From contig CAZKBB010000025.1 in NCBI GenBank assembly GCA_964550935.1, positions 1-33,776 of the forward strand: a stretch of 33,776 bases of DNA, written 5' to 3'. The notes under the pieces were generated by a model. That model did not search any database, was not told the DNA's origin, and was given only the letters and a program-made list of their open reading frames with translations. A program made the position numbers and the translations under genes. Source of the DNA: JBCBSP01 sp964550935 (GTDB taxonomy: Bacteria > Pseudomonadota > Alphaproteobacteria > Caulobacterales > Maricaulaceae). Within the stretch, counting starts at the first letter, position 1; every line of letters starts with the position of its first letter. Below, piece by piece: positions 8,774 through 15,789 of the stretch.

Positions 8774-9651
8774 GCGCGGTGGACTGGATCCTCGCCGCGC
8801 TGGGGCTTCTGGTGGGGGCCGGCGTCGCGCTGGCGCTGCGCACCCGGGCGATCTGGACCAAGCTTCTGGGCCTGCAGACGCCCCGCAAGCCGTTCGCCGA
8901 GCATGTCGCGAGGATGCGCCCGCACGTGACGATCCGCACGCCCGAGGGCGAGGGGCCGCACCCGGCCGTGGTGCTGATGCACGGTTGCGGCGGGGTGCGC
9001 GCCATCACGCACGCCTACGCCGAAACCGCGGTGAAGGCCGGCGCGGCCGCGGTGATCGTCGACAGCCTCGCCCCGCGCGGGATCGACTACGAAACCGCTG
9101 TGAGCGAGGTCTGCACCGGCAAGCGCCTGTGGGGCCGCGAGCGTGCGGCGGATCTCTACGCCGCGCTGGCCATCATGCGCGAGGACGCCTCGGTGGACTC
9201 AGACCGGCTGGCGCTGGCGGGATGGAGCCATGGGGGGTGGAGCGTGCTCGACGCCATGGCGCTCGCGCGCGCCGGCGCACGGCCCGACGGGCTCCAGAAC
9301 GCCCCGCCGGCGCCGCTGGCCGGCGTTCACGCCGCCTTCCTGGTCTATCCCTTCATCGCCTTCCCCGCGGTCGCGGCCCGGCGGCGCTGGCTCGACGGGG
9401 TCGAGATCGAGGCGGTGCTGGTCGAAGGCGATGATCGGGCGGCGGAGGATAAGGCGCGCCGCGCGCTGGAGGCCGCGCGCGCCGGCGGACGCCGGGTCAG
9501 CATCGACACACTTCACGGCGTCACCCACGCCTTCGACGAGCCCGATCACCATCCAGGCTCACGGCTGCGCTATGACGACCTTGAGACCAAGCGCCTGCAC
9601 GCGCGCTTTTCCCGCTTCATCAAACGCACGCTTGTGGAGCCGAGCCGATGA
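8770..9651 (+). CDS. Dienelactone-hydrolase-like alpha/beta hydrolase with N-terminal membrane segment
   Basis: 293 residues from the GTG at 8770, which overlaps the previous stop (GTGA). An open frame extends further upstream but would overlap the preceding gene by over 140 bases in a shadow frame. Residues 5-23 are one hydrophobic helix, without a lipobox. The fold matches the upstream paralogue: MHGCGGVR (70-77), the shared VCTGKRLWG block (114-122), nucleophile GWSHGG with Ser153, acid Asp221 or Asp222, and His253 in VTHAFD. The two proteins clearly arose by tandem duplication but differ in membrane attachment. Both keep a cysteine in GCGG and one in the VCT motif. The stop overlaps the next ATG (ATGA). 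Substrate unknown. Confidence 0.8.
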   Translation: MSAVDWILAALGLLVGAGVALALRTRAIWTKLLGLQTPRKPFAEHVARMRPHVTIRTPEGEGPHPAVVLMHGCGGVRAITHAYAETAVKAGAAAVIVDSLAPRGIDYETAVSEVCTGKRLWGRERAADLYAALAIMREDASVDSDRLALAGWSHGGWSVLDAMALARAGARPDGLQNAPPAPLAGVHAAFLVYPFIAFPAVAARRRWLDGVEIEAVLVEGDDRAAEDKARRALEAARAGGRRVSIDTLHGVTHAFDEPDHHPGSRLRYDDLETKRLHARFSRFIKRTLVEPSR

Positions 9652-10190
9652 TCCGATCCGCCCTTTCGCCCGCCCTGCTCGCCGTGGCGACCCTGGCCGC
9701 CTGCGGGCCGGCCCCCGACGCCTCGCCGGGGCCCGCGCTCGTTGCGGTGGCCGGCGAGACCGGGACCGCACCCGCGCCGGACAGCCTTTATGCGCGCTAT
9801 GGCGTGGAGGGCCGGCTGACCGGGCTGGACGCGGACGCGTTGGGCGCCTTCGAGGCCCACGCGATGAGCGCGGACTTTCCGGCCGGAACCGCGCCGCGGC
9901 GCTTCGAGGGTCCGCGCCTGTCGGCGCTGCTCGCCGCGGCCGGAGCGCCGGGCGCCGGCGCGCGCTTGACCGCGCTCGACGGTTACAGAATCGACGTCGA
10001 GGCGGAGCGGATCGCGGCGTTCGAGCCGATCCTTGCGATCCGCGCCGACGGCGAACCGCTGGCCGTCGGGGGGCTCGGCCCGGCCATTCTCGTCTGGCCG
10101 CGCCTGGATGATGAGCGCCTGGAGGCGATGACCGACGACGCGTGGATCTGGGGCGTGTTCGCGATCGAGCCGGCGACTGAGGACGGCTGA
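9648..10190 (+). CDS. Putative lipoprotein with molybdopterin-oxidoreductase-like pterin-binding fold
   Basis: 180 residues. The signal peptide ends in the lipobox LAAC (Cys19), so it is probably a lipoprotein, attached after cleavage before Cys19. The rest resembles small proteins related to the SUOX-fold 'oxidoreductase molybdopterin-binding' domain: FEGPRLSALLAAAG, then YRIDVEAERIAAFEPILAIRADGEPL and GGLGPAILVWPR. No cysteine suitable for molybdenum ligation is visible in the mature part, so it is unlikely to be a catalytic sulfite-oxidase homologue. It starts inside the preceding stop (ATGA), so it is translationally coupled to the hydrolase pair. Family placement is moderately sure; function unknown. 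Confidence 0.65.
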   Translation: MIRSALSPALLAVATLAACGPAPDASPGPALVAVAGETGTAPAPDSLYARYGVEGRLTGLDADALGAFEAHAMSADFPAGTAPRRFEGPRLSALLAAAGAPGAGARLTALDGYRIDVEAERIAAFEPILAIRADGEPLAVGGLGPAILVWPRLDDERLEAMTDDAWIWGVFAIEPATEDG

Positions 10191-10244
10191 GCGCGCACAT
10201 CGCCTCTTTTCCTTTCGCGCGAGGCCGCTAAGCTCGCCGTTGAA

Positions 10245-10262
10245 CGTCACGTTTGCGTCACG
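10245..10262 (+). promoter_or_regulatory. Direct repeat CGTCACG upstream of the symporter gene
   Basis: Two perfect CGTCACG copies (10245-10251 and 10256-10262) lie with an 11-base period, about one helical turn, in the 176-base leader region of the AGCS symporter gene. This spacing would suit a regulator binding one DNA face. No convincing -35/-10 pair was found beside it, and the regulator is unknown. Confidence 0.22.
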
Positions 10263-10366
10263 AAGGGGAGGGGGACGCGAGCGCATCGGTTGAGAGGCGG
10301 TGAGCCTCGCCGGACCTCCCGAAAATCGAACGCGCATGACGCCCGCCGGACGGAGAGACCGACGCC

Positions 10367-12115
10367 ATGGAAGCCTTGCAGTCCGTTCTCGCCACGATCG
10401 ACGGCTGGGTGTGGAGCCCGGTTCTGGTGGCCCTGCTCTTCGGCACGGGCCTCTACCTGACGCTCGGGCTGAAGTTGATGACGATCTACCGCCTCCCGGC
10501 GGCCTTCGGCATGATGTTCGCCAAGCCCAAGAAGGAAGACGAGAGCGAGGGCGAGATCTCGCCCCTCGCCGCGCTGTTCACCGCGCTCTCGGCCACCATC
10601 GGCACCGGCAATATCGCAGGCGTCGCCACCGCGATCACGATCGGCGGGCCGGGCGCGGTGTTCTGGATGTGGATGACCGCGCTGGTGGGCTCGGCGACGA
10701 AGTATTCCGAGGCGGTGCTGGCCGTGACCTATCGCGAGGTCGACGAGCGCGGCGAGCATGTCGGCGGCCCGATGTATTACATCCGCAACGGGCTTGGGAA
10801 AAACTTCGTCTGGCTCGCTTGGATCTTCGCGATCTGCACCGCGATCGCGGCCTTCGGCACGGGCAATCTGGTGCAGGCGAACTCCGTCGCGGCGTTGTTT
10901 GAATCCAACCTCAATCTCTCGGGGATCGGCCTGCCGGCGACCTTCACCGTGGGCGGGACCGAGCTCGCCACCACGAAGTACGTAGTCGGCGGCCTGCTGG
11001 CTTGCCTGGTCTTCGTCGTCATCGTGGGCGGGGTGAAGTCCATCGCGCGCGTGGCCTCGGTGCTCGTGCCGTTCATGGCGCTGGCCTATATCGCCGGTTC
11101 GCTCGTGGTGCTGATCGCCAACGCCGAAGCGGTGCCGGCCGCTTTCGCCTCGATCTTCCAGAGCGCCTTCTCCGGCACGGCGGCGGTGGGCGGCTTCTTC
11201 GGCGCAGCGTTCGCCGCGGCGATCCGGGAGGGGGCGAACCGCGGCTCGTTCTCGAACGAGGCCGGCCTCGGCTCGGCCGCGATCGCGCACGCCTCGGCGC
11301 GCACGCGTAATCCGCACCGCCAGGGCTCCATCGCCATGCTCAGCCCGTTCATCGACACCATCGTGGTGTGCACCATGACCGCGCTGGTCATCCTGACCGC
11401 GGTGGGCAGCTTCAACTACAACCCGGCGCGCGCCGCGCTCGGCCAGTGCGAGGCCGCCGGCGTGCTCGAACTGCCCGACGGGGTGAGCCGCACGCAGCTC
11501 TTCGCCTGGGCGCCGCAGACCGATCTGCCCAACCGAGCCGACGCGGTCTCCGAAGGCGGGCCCCAGGTCGCCGCTGTGCTTCGCGCGTGCGAAGCCTCCG
11601 GCCAGACAGTCGATCCGGTCGCGTTCGAAGCGGCCACCGACCATACGGTCGTCGCCGAGACCGAGCGGGTCTGGCAGTCCGGCATCGCGTCGGCCGCCGA
11701 CGTCACGGCCCAGGCCTTCGGCGCGGCCCTGCCGCGCGGGGAGTGGATCGTCACGCTCGGCCTGATGGTGTTCGCCTTCACGACCATTCTCGGCTGGGCG
11801 CTCTACGGCGAGCGCTCGCTGGAGTTCATGACCGGAACGCGCTTCATCATGCCCTACCGGGTGATGTGGTGCGTGATCGTGTTCGTCGGCGCGGTCTGGA
11901 CGAATGATCTCGCCTGGACGGTCGCCTCCATCGGCAACGGCATGATGGCTGCACCAAACCTGATCGCGCTGCTTCTGCTGTCGGGCACGGTGTTCGCCAT
12001 CGCCTCGCGTCACGGCGCGCGGCCCGGCGATGACGGCGATCATAAGCTCGACAACCAGGATACGCCCGATCCCGCGCCCTCGGCCGGCGAGCGCGATCCG
12101 GAGCCGCGCGGCTAG
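10367..12115 (+). CDS. Alanine/glycine:cation (sodium) symporter, AGCS family
   Basis: 582 residues, a polytopic inner-membrane protein. The AGCS signature region GTGNIAGVATAITIGGPG lies at about 79-96, followed by GGPMYYIRNGLG and later GANRGSFSNEAGLGSA, both typical of the family (DagA/AlsT type), which import alanine or glycine with sodium. It is longer than most members because of an approximately 95-residue hydrophilic stretch (about 345-440) between membrane segments, holding Cys361 and Cys408 in similar CEAxG contexts. The C-terminal tail is hydrophilic and acidic. The ATG at 10367 follows GGAGAG. The final TAG shares the palindrome CTAG with the stop of the convergent gene. Exact substrate is not determinable. 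Confidence 0.92.
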   Translation: MEALQSVLATIDGWVWSPVLVALLFGTGLYLTLGLKLMTIYRLPAAFGMMFAKPKKEDESEGEISPLAALFTALSATIGTGNIAGVATAITIGGPGAVFWMWMTALVGSATKYSEAVLAVTYREVDERGEHVGGPMYYIRNGLGKNFVWLAWIFAICTAIAAFGTGNLVQANSVAALFESNLNLSGIGLPATFTVGGTELATTKYVVGGLLACLVFVVIVGGVKSIARVASVLVPFMALAYIAGSLVVLIANAEAVPAAFASIFQSAFSGTAAVGGFFGAAFAAAIREGANRGSFSNEAGLGSAAIAHASARTRNPHRQGSIAMLSPFIDTIVVCTMTALVILTAVGSFNYNPARAALGQCEAAGVLELPDGVSRTQLFAWAPQTDLPNRADAVSEGGPQVAAVLRACEASGQTVDPVAFEAATDHTVVAETERVWQSGIASAADVTAQAFGAALPRGEWIVTLGLMVFAFTTILGWALYGERSLEFMTGTRFIMPYRVMWCVIVFVGAVWTNDLAWTVASIGNGMMAAPNLIALLLLSGTVFAIASRHGARPGDDGDHKLDNQDTPDPAPSAGERDPEPRG

Positions 12116-12915
12116 ACGCTCCAGCGGGCGAACAGGGCCTCGGCCGCGGCGTCGAGCGCCGCCCAGCCCTTGTAGCGCCGCGCCGCCGCCTCAGCCTGTC
12201 TCCAGGCCGAGACGAGCGGCGCACGCTCAGGCGCGGGCAGTGCGCTCGCCGGATCGATTGAGACGCGGATCGTGAACAGCACGGCCTCGGTCTGAGGCAG
12301 GCGGCGTACGGTCTGGCGCTCCACGCGCACGTGGAGACGCTCAGCGCCCGCCGCGCCGGCGCGCTGCGCCGCGGCGCGCAAGGGCGCGGCGTCCGGCGTG
12401 AAGCGCTCGGCCCCGAACTGAAGCGTCCAGTTGAACCGCTCCAGCACCACGTCCTCTCGCAGCCGGTCGAACAGGCGCGTGATGCGCGCAGAAAGCGCCG
12501 CCCCGCCGGGGACCGGGGCGTGCAGCCGGTCGATGTCCGCCCCGAACGCCTCGTCCAGAGAAAAGAAGGTCGGCTGGGCCAGAACCAGAGCGCCCGCGCG
12601 CCAGCGGCCTTGGTCTTGGGTCATCACGACGAGATCGTCGCTCACCGCGTGGGCGACGTCATAGAGTGCATCCGCGCCTGCAGGCCGGGGCGCGCCGACA
12701 TGGTTCGCGATCAGGCGCGCGGCCTCTTCAGCGGCGTCGACGGCGTCGGCGGACTGGCGAAAGACCGCCTCGCGCGTCTCAAGCGTCCTTCGGCGTTCGG
12801 GCAGGACGTGGGCCTCGGTGTCCGGGATCAGCCAGGCGTTCGGATCGATCGGGCGCGCCGCCACGGCGAAGCGCGGCGGGCGGTCCCGCCAGGGCGTGTA
12901 GGGCGGCCGGCTCAC
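12112..12915 (-). CDS. Heme-dependent oxidative N-demethylase-like protein (DUF3445)
   Basis: 267 residues from a GTG at 12915, which overlaps the TGA of the upstream VanZ-like gene (GTGA). A longer frame exists upstream, but it only covers VanZ in another frame. The C-terminal signature VERQTVRRLPQTEAVLFTIR is characteristic of the DUF3445/HODM alpha-like family; the studied enzyme, dimethylamine monooxygenase, binds heme and demethylates secondary amines. The N-terminus, with YTPWRDRPPRFAVA and DPNAWL, also fits. The catalytic enzyme works with partner subunits; none is encoded nearby, so this orphan may act alone or on another substrate. The stop overlaps that of the AGCS gene in the sequence CTAG. 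Confidence 0.8.
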   Translation of the reverse strand: MSRPPYTPWRDRPPRFAVAARPIDPNAWLIPDTEAHVLPERRRTLETREAVFRQSADAVDAAEEAARLIANHVGAPRPAGADALYDVAHAVSDDLVVMTQDQGRWRAGALVLAQPTFFSLDEAFGADIDRLHAPVPGGAALSARITRLFDRLREDVVLERFNWTLQFGAERFTPDAAPLRAAAQRAGAAGAERLHVRVERQTVRRLPQTEAVLFTIRVSIDPASALPAPERAPLVSAWRQAEAAARRYKGWAALDAAAEALFARWSV

Positions 12916-13253
12916 CGCCGGACGATCCGCGCCGCGCGCCCGAGCATCCAGGCGGCGAGAAGCCCCAGCGCGACGCCGAACGCGTCCGCCGCGACATCGG
13001 CGAGCGACGCGCTGCGCCCGATGGCGGGTAGGCTTTGAGCGATCTCGATCAGCACGCCGTAGGCGAGAAGGAGGCCGGCCGCCCATCCGCGTGACAGGCC
13101 CGGCCAACCCGCCCGCGCCAGAAGCGCCATCGCGGCGAAGGCGGCGGCGTGCTCGACCTTGTCCCAGCCCAGAAGCCGCGGCGCGGCCGCCGCGCCCGGC
13201 GCCAGCGCCATCGCGGCGACCACCAGAGCGATCACCGCGAACGCCAGGCGCAT
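12912..13253 (-). CDS. VanZ-like family membrane protein
   Basis: 113 residues from the ATG at 13253; an alternative ATG at 13328 would add 25 basic residues but leave only 32 bases before the divergent bioB start. About four hydrophobic segments are seen. The block WDKVEHAAAFAAMALLAR followed by GVLIEIAQSLPAIGRSASLADVAADAFGVALG is the recognisable VanZ-like pattern (DKxxH, IExxQ, R.aslxDvxaNxxG). The family is named after a teicoplanin-resistance accessory protein, but most genomic members have no known role, and nothing nearby suggests glycopeptide resistance. The stop overlaps the GTG of the HODM-like gene, so the two are translationally coupled. Confidence 0.8.
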   Translation of the reverse strand: MRLAFAVIALVVAAMALAPGAAAAPRLLGWDKVEHAAAFAAMALLARAGWPGLSRGWAAGLLLAYGVLIEIAQSLPAIGRSASLADVAADAFGVALGLLAAWMLGRAARIVRR

Positions 13254-13289
13254 CTCGCGCGCGGGGAAAAATCCCGGCGCCGCAGCGCC

Positions 13290-13318
13290 TTGTGACCGGG
13301 CGCGCGGCTTTCTAGGCT
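13290..13318 (+). promoter_or_regulatory. Candidate sigma-70-type promoter for bioB
   Basis: TTGTGA (13290-13295), a 17-base spacer, then TAGGCT (13313-13318), about 42 bases before the bioB ATG. The -35 is a fair match and the -10 is weak. Its position in the divergent gap is suitable if the VanZ-like gene starts at 13253. This is a pattern match only. Confidence 0.28.
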
Positions 13319-13360
13319 GACGGCTCATCCTGATCCCGCTCGCTGACGCCCCGGCCCCTC

Positions 13361-14386
13361 ATGACCGATCTTCTGAACGACCTCGAACGGCTTGCAAAGC
13401 CCCGCCATGACTGGACGCGCGAGGAGGCCCGCGCGGTCTACGAGGCGCCGTTCGCCGATCTGATGTTCGCCGCGCAGTCCGTGCACAGGGCGGGCCATAC
13501 GCCCGGCGAGGTGCAGAGGTCCCAGCTCCTGTCCATCAAGACCGGCGGCTGCGCGGAGGATTGCGGCTATTGCAACCAGTCGGCCCATTTCGACACCGGT
13601 CTGAAAGCCTCCAAGCTGATGGACCCGGACACGGTGGTGGCGAAGGCCGAGGCGGCCAAGGCCGGCGGCGCGACACGGTTTTGCATGGGCGCGGCCTGGC
13701 GCGAGCTGAAACCGCGCGACGAGGCGGCGATCTGCGAGATGATCCGCGGGGTCAAGGCGCTCGGCATGGAGACATGCATGACGCTGGGCATGCTGTCGGA
13801 CGGCCAGGCGGAAACGCTCGCCGAAGCCGGGCTCGACTTTTACAACCACAACCTCGACACCTCGCCGGAATACTACAAAAAAATCATCACCACCCGCACG
13901 TGGGAGGACCGGATCGATACGCTCGCGCGCGTGCGTCAGGCCGGCATCGCGGTGTGCTGCGGCGGGATCATCGGCATGGGCGAGGGGCGCGCCGACCGCA
14001 TCGGGCTCCTGACCGAACTGGCCAATCTCAACCCGCACCCGGAAAGCGTGCCGATCAACCATCTCGTGCCGGTCTCGGGCACGCCGCTGTCGGGCTCCGA
14101 ACCGCTGGACGGGCTGGAGTTCGTGCGCGCCATCGCGACCGCGCGCATCATGACGCCGCGCTCGGTGGTGCGCCTGTCGGCGGGCCGGGAGGCGATGTCG
14201 CGCGAGCTTCAGGCGCTGTGCTTCCTGGCCGGCGCCGGCTCGATCTTCGTGGGCGAGGAGCTTCTGACCACGCCGAACCCGGAGCTGCGCGAGGACGCGG
14301 CCATGTTCGATGCGCTCGGCCTTACCGCCATGGCCGAAGGCCCGAGCCACCCCGATCACCGCGCGGCGGGCGAGCCGGCGGAGTAG
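13361..14386 (+). CDS. bioB: Biotin synthase
   Basis: 341 residues, the usual length. A radical-SAM enzyme that inserts sulfur into dethiobiotin, the last step of biotin synthesis. The [4Fe-4S] motif CAEDCGYC gives Cys64, Cys68 and Cys71, followed by NQSAHF. Further conserved blocks are FCMGAAWR, METCMTLGML, the YNHNLDTSPEYY substrate region, CCGGIIGMGE and RLSAGR, covering the cysteines and arginine that hold the second (sulfur-donor) cluster. No other bio genes are adjacent, so bioB stands alone here, apparently with its own promoter between it and the divergent VanZ-like gene. The identification is secure. Confidence 0.97.
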   Translation: MTDLLNDLERLAKPRHDWTREEARAVYEAPFADLMFAAQSVHRAGHTPGEVQRSQLLSIKTGGCAEDCGYCNQSAHFDTGLKASKLMDPDTVVAKAEAAKAGGATRFCMGAAWRELKPRDEAAICEMIRGVKALGMETCMTLGMLSDGQAETLAEAGLDFYNHNLDTSPEYYKKIITTRTWEDRIDTLARVRQAGIAVCCGGIIGMGEGRADRIGLLTELANLNPHPESVPINHLVPVSGTPLSGSEPLDGLEFVRAIATARIMTPRSVVRLSAGREAMSRELQALCFLAGAGSIFVGEELLTTPNPELREDAAMFDALGLTAMAEGPSHPDHRAAGEPAE

Positions 14387-14423
14387 CGCGCCCTCGGCCC
14401 TTCGGGTCACGCCCCCGCGCGCG

Positions 14424-14515
14424 GGGGGAGACATCGCGCCGGCGTAAGACGATGTCCTCCCCCGTGCATGGGCGAGGTATCGGCGAAGCCGACGGCGGGG
14501 GGCGGTCTAGATCGC
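14424..14515. repeat. Intergenic palindromic element between bioB and a convergent small gene
   Basis: GGGGGAGACATCG (14424-14436) pairs with CGATGTCCTCCCCC (14450-14463) with one bulged base, giving a long hairpin. A second hairpin follows: TCGGC, loop GAA, GCCGA (14480-14492), inside a purine-rich GGCGGGGGGCGG context. It resembles the GC-rich dispersed palindromes common between convergent genes in alphaproteobacteria. No second close copy was noticed in this window, so 'dispersed' is inferred from general knowledge. It fills the convergent gap and may end both transcripts. Confidence 0.5.
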
Positions 14516-14520
14516 AGCCC

Positions 14521-14793
14521 TCAAGCCACGCCGATGCGGGGCGGGCCGCCGTCTTCGGCGCGGGAGGGGCCGAAGGCTTTGTCGAGCGTGTGGGTGGAGT
14601 CCTGGGCGAGCGCGATGGCGGCGGTGAGGTGCTCGAGCACCTTCATGTTGTTCGCCATGACGTGCAGCGCCTCGGGCCGGTGGTCCTCGGTGATCTTGCT
14701 GCAGCGCTGGATCACGTCGGCGCGCAGCTCCAGGAGAATGTCCTCCAGCTTGCGCCCTTCCGGATTGGTCTCCGACACCAGAAAGCGGGTCAT
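14521..14793 (-). CDS. Small conserved hypothetical protein, soluble and helical
   Basis: 90 residues from the ATG at 14793, which has GGAG six bases upstream; a TTG four codons earlier is less likely. The sequence MTRFLVSETNPEGRKLEDIL, then REDVIQRC-like and ITEDHRPEALHVMANNMKVLEHL, looks like a compact, mostly alpha-helical soluble protein. It has one cysteine (in QRCSK) and a short disordered Gly/Pro tail. I have an impression of similar small proteins in related alphaproteobacteria but cannot name a family. It has no signal peptide or membrane segment. It is divergent from phhB with a 166-base shared upstream region, and converges on bioB across a palindromic element. Function unknown. 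Confidence 0.7.
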   Translation of the reverse strand: MTRFLVSETNPEGRKLEDILLELRADVIQRCSKITEDHRPEALHVMANNMKVLEHLTAAIALAQDSTHTLDKAFGPSRAEDGGPPRIGVA

Positions 14794-14959
14794 CGCCGTC
14801 TCCAATACATGCGAAACGATGTTTCAGCATAGCGCGGAACCGCCTGAGAAAGTCTTAAGGGCCTGAACCAGGCGTCCGCGCGTCGGCGAGGGGGTTGGCG
14901 AGCGGACCTTGCCGGGTCACTTAAGCGTTGACGCCTTTCACGCAGACGAGGAGCCGACC

Positions 14960-15235
14960 ATGGCCGACGACGTGATGACCCCCGACGCCGCCTGCGAGAC
15001 GCTGGACGGCTGGGAGCCCGGCGACGGGCGCATCGCCAAGACGTTCAAGTTCAAGGACTTCAACGAGGCTTTCGGCTTCATGACGCGCGTGGCGCTCAAG
15101 GCCGACAAGATGGACCATCATCCTGAATGGTCGAACGTCTACAACACGGTGAAGGTGGAGCTGACCACCCACGACGCCGGCGGGGTGACCTCCAAGGACG
15201 TCGCGCTGGCGGGCTTCATGGACGAGGCGGCCTGA
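14960..15235 (+). CDS. phhB: 4a-hydroxytetrahydrobiopterin (pterin-4a-carbinolamine) dehydratase
   Basis: 91 residues from the ATG at 14960, preceded by GAGGAG; the TTG-initiated extension upstream has no family similarity. The family signature is intact: DHHPEWSNVYNTV with His53 and His54, then LTTHDAGGVTSKD with His71 and Asp72, the residues lining the pterin site. It dehydrates the 4a-hydroxy-pterin formed by aromatic amino acid hydroxylases and so regenerates the cofactor. No phenylalanine hydroxylase gene lies nearby, so its partner is elsewhere or it has another pterin-related use. Its stop lies in the left arm of an inverted repeat shared with the convergent stress-protein gene. Confidence 0.93.
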   Translation: MADDVMTPDAACETLDGWEPGDGRIAKTFKFKDFNEAFGFMTRVALKADKMDHHPEWSNVYNTVKVELTTHDAGGVTSKDVALAGFMDEAA

Positions 15236-15259
15236 CCGCTCACCCGAAAGTTTCAGGCC
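15229..15259. terminator. Inverted repeat spanning the convergent phhB / stress-protein stops
   Basis: GGCCTGA (15229-15235) and TCAGGCC (15253-15259) are perfect 7-bp arms around a 17-base loop. Each arm contains the TGA stop of one of the converging genes. No U-tract is present. The symmetry partly follows from both genes ending Ala-stop with the same codons, so a terminator role is only a suggestion. Confidence 0.3.
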
Positions 15260-15726
15260 AGCCCCTTGATCGCTTCGCGCGTCAGGGCGCCGGGCACGAC
15301 GGTCACCGGGATGGCGCGCTCGCCGAACAGGCCGCGTCCGCGCGACAGATTCGTCACGAGCGGGCCCGGATCGTCGCCGGTCGCAGCCGCGCCGAGCACG
15401 AGAATGGCGATCGCCTCGTCGTCCTCGACCACCTTGCGCAGAACGTCGAGCGTGGCCCCTTCGCGCAAGAGCAATTCGGGGCGCTCGCCGGTCTCAGCTT
15501 CGATGTCCTCGGCGAGCGACTCAAGCGTGGTCTCGGCGGCTTCGGTCGCTTCGCGGCGCATGGCCTCGCCGACGCCGATCCAGTGCTCGAAGTCAGCCGG
15601 CTCCACCACGGCGAGCGCGGTCACCGTGCCGCCGGAATGGCGCGCGCGGCGCGCGGCGAAATAGGCTGCGTTGCGGCTTTCGTCCGACCCGTCTGCGATC
15701 ACGAGGAATTTGCGCGCCTTGCTCAT
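15253..15726 (-). CDS. Universal stress protein (UspA) family protein
   Basis: 157 residues from the ATG at 15726; the longer frame upstream runs antisense to the neighbouring gene. The N-terminal strand KFLVIADGSDESRNAAYFAARRA and the C-terminal ILVLGAAATGDDPGPLVTNL...IPVTVVPG match a single Usp domain with a nucleotide-binding-like loop, although the classical G-2x-G-9x-G(S/T) signature is altered (GAAATGDDPG). Such proteins are cytoplasmic and respond to stress or growth arrest. It diverges from the membrane-protein gene at 15790, and its stop faces phhB in a small inverted repeat. Family assignment is good; ATP binding is uncertain. Confidence 0.82.
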   Translation of the reverse strand: MSKARKFLVIADGSDESRNAAYFAARRARHSGGTVTALAVVEPADFEHWIGVGEAMRREATEAAETTLESLAEDIEAETGERPELLLREGATLDVLRKVVEDDEAIAILVLGAAATGDDPGPLVTNLSRGRGLFGERAIPVTVVPGALTREAIKGLA

Positions 15727-15789
15727 GGTGCGACGGTGGCCTCTTCTGGCGCGGGCTGCAAGGCTCACGCATCGCTGAAGGAGACGCCC

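Noticed and set aside
10201..10366. Possible glycine riboswitch before the AGCS symporter
   Set aside because: Glycine riboswitches often precede such genes, and GAAGGGGAG is suggestive. The paired tandem-aptamer layout and conserved core sequences could not be recognised.
12912..13253. Glycopeptide resistance determinant (VanZ)
   Set aside because: VanZ-like domains are widespread, and no vanHAX, vanS or vanR genes are present.
13325..14434. Long minus-strand open frame (369 codons) antisense to bioB
   Set aside because: bioB is unambiguous on the plus strand. The antisense product is low-complexity, His/Arg/Gly-rich and has no family similarity.
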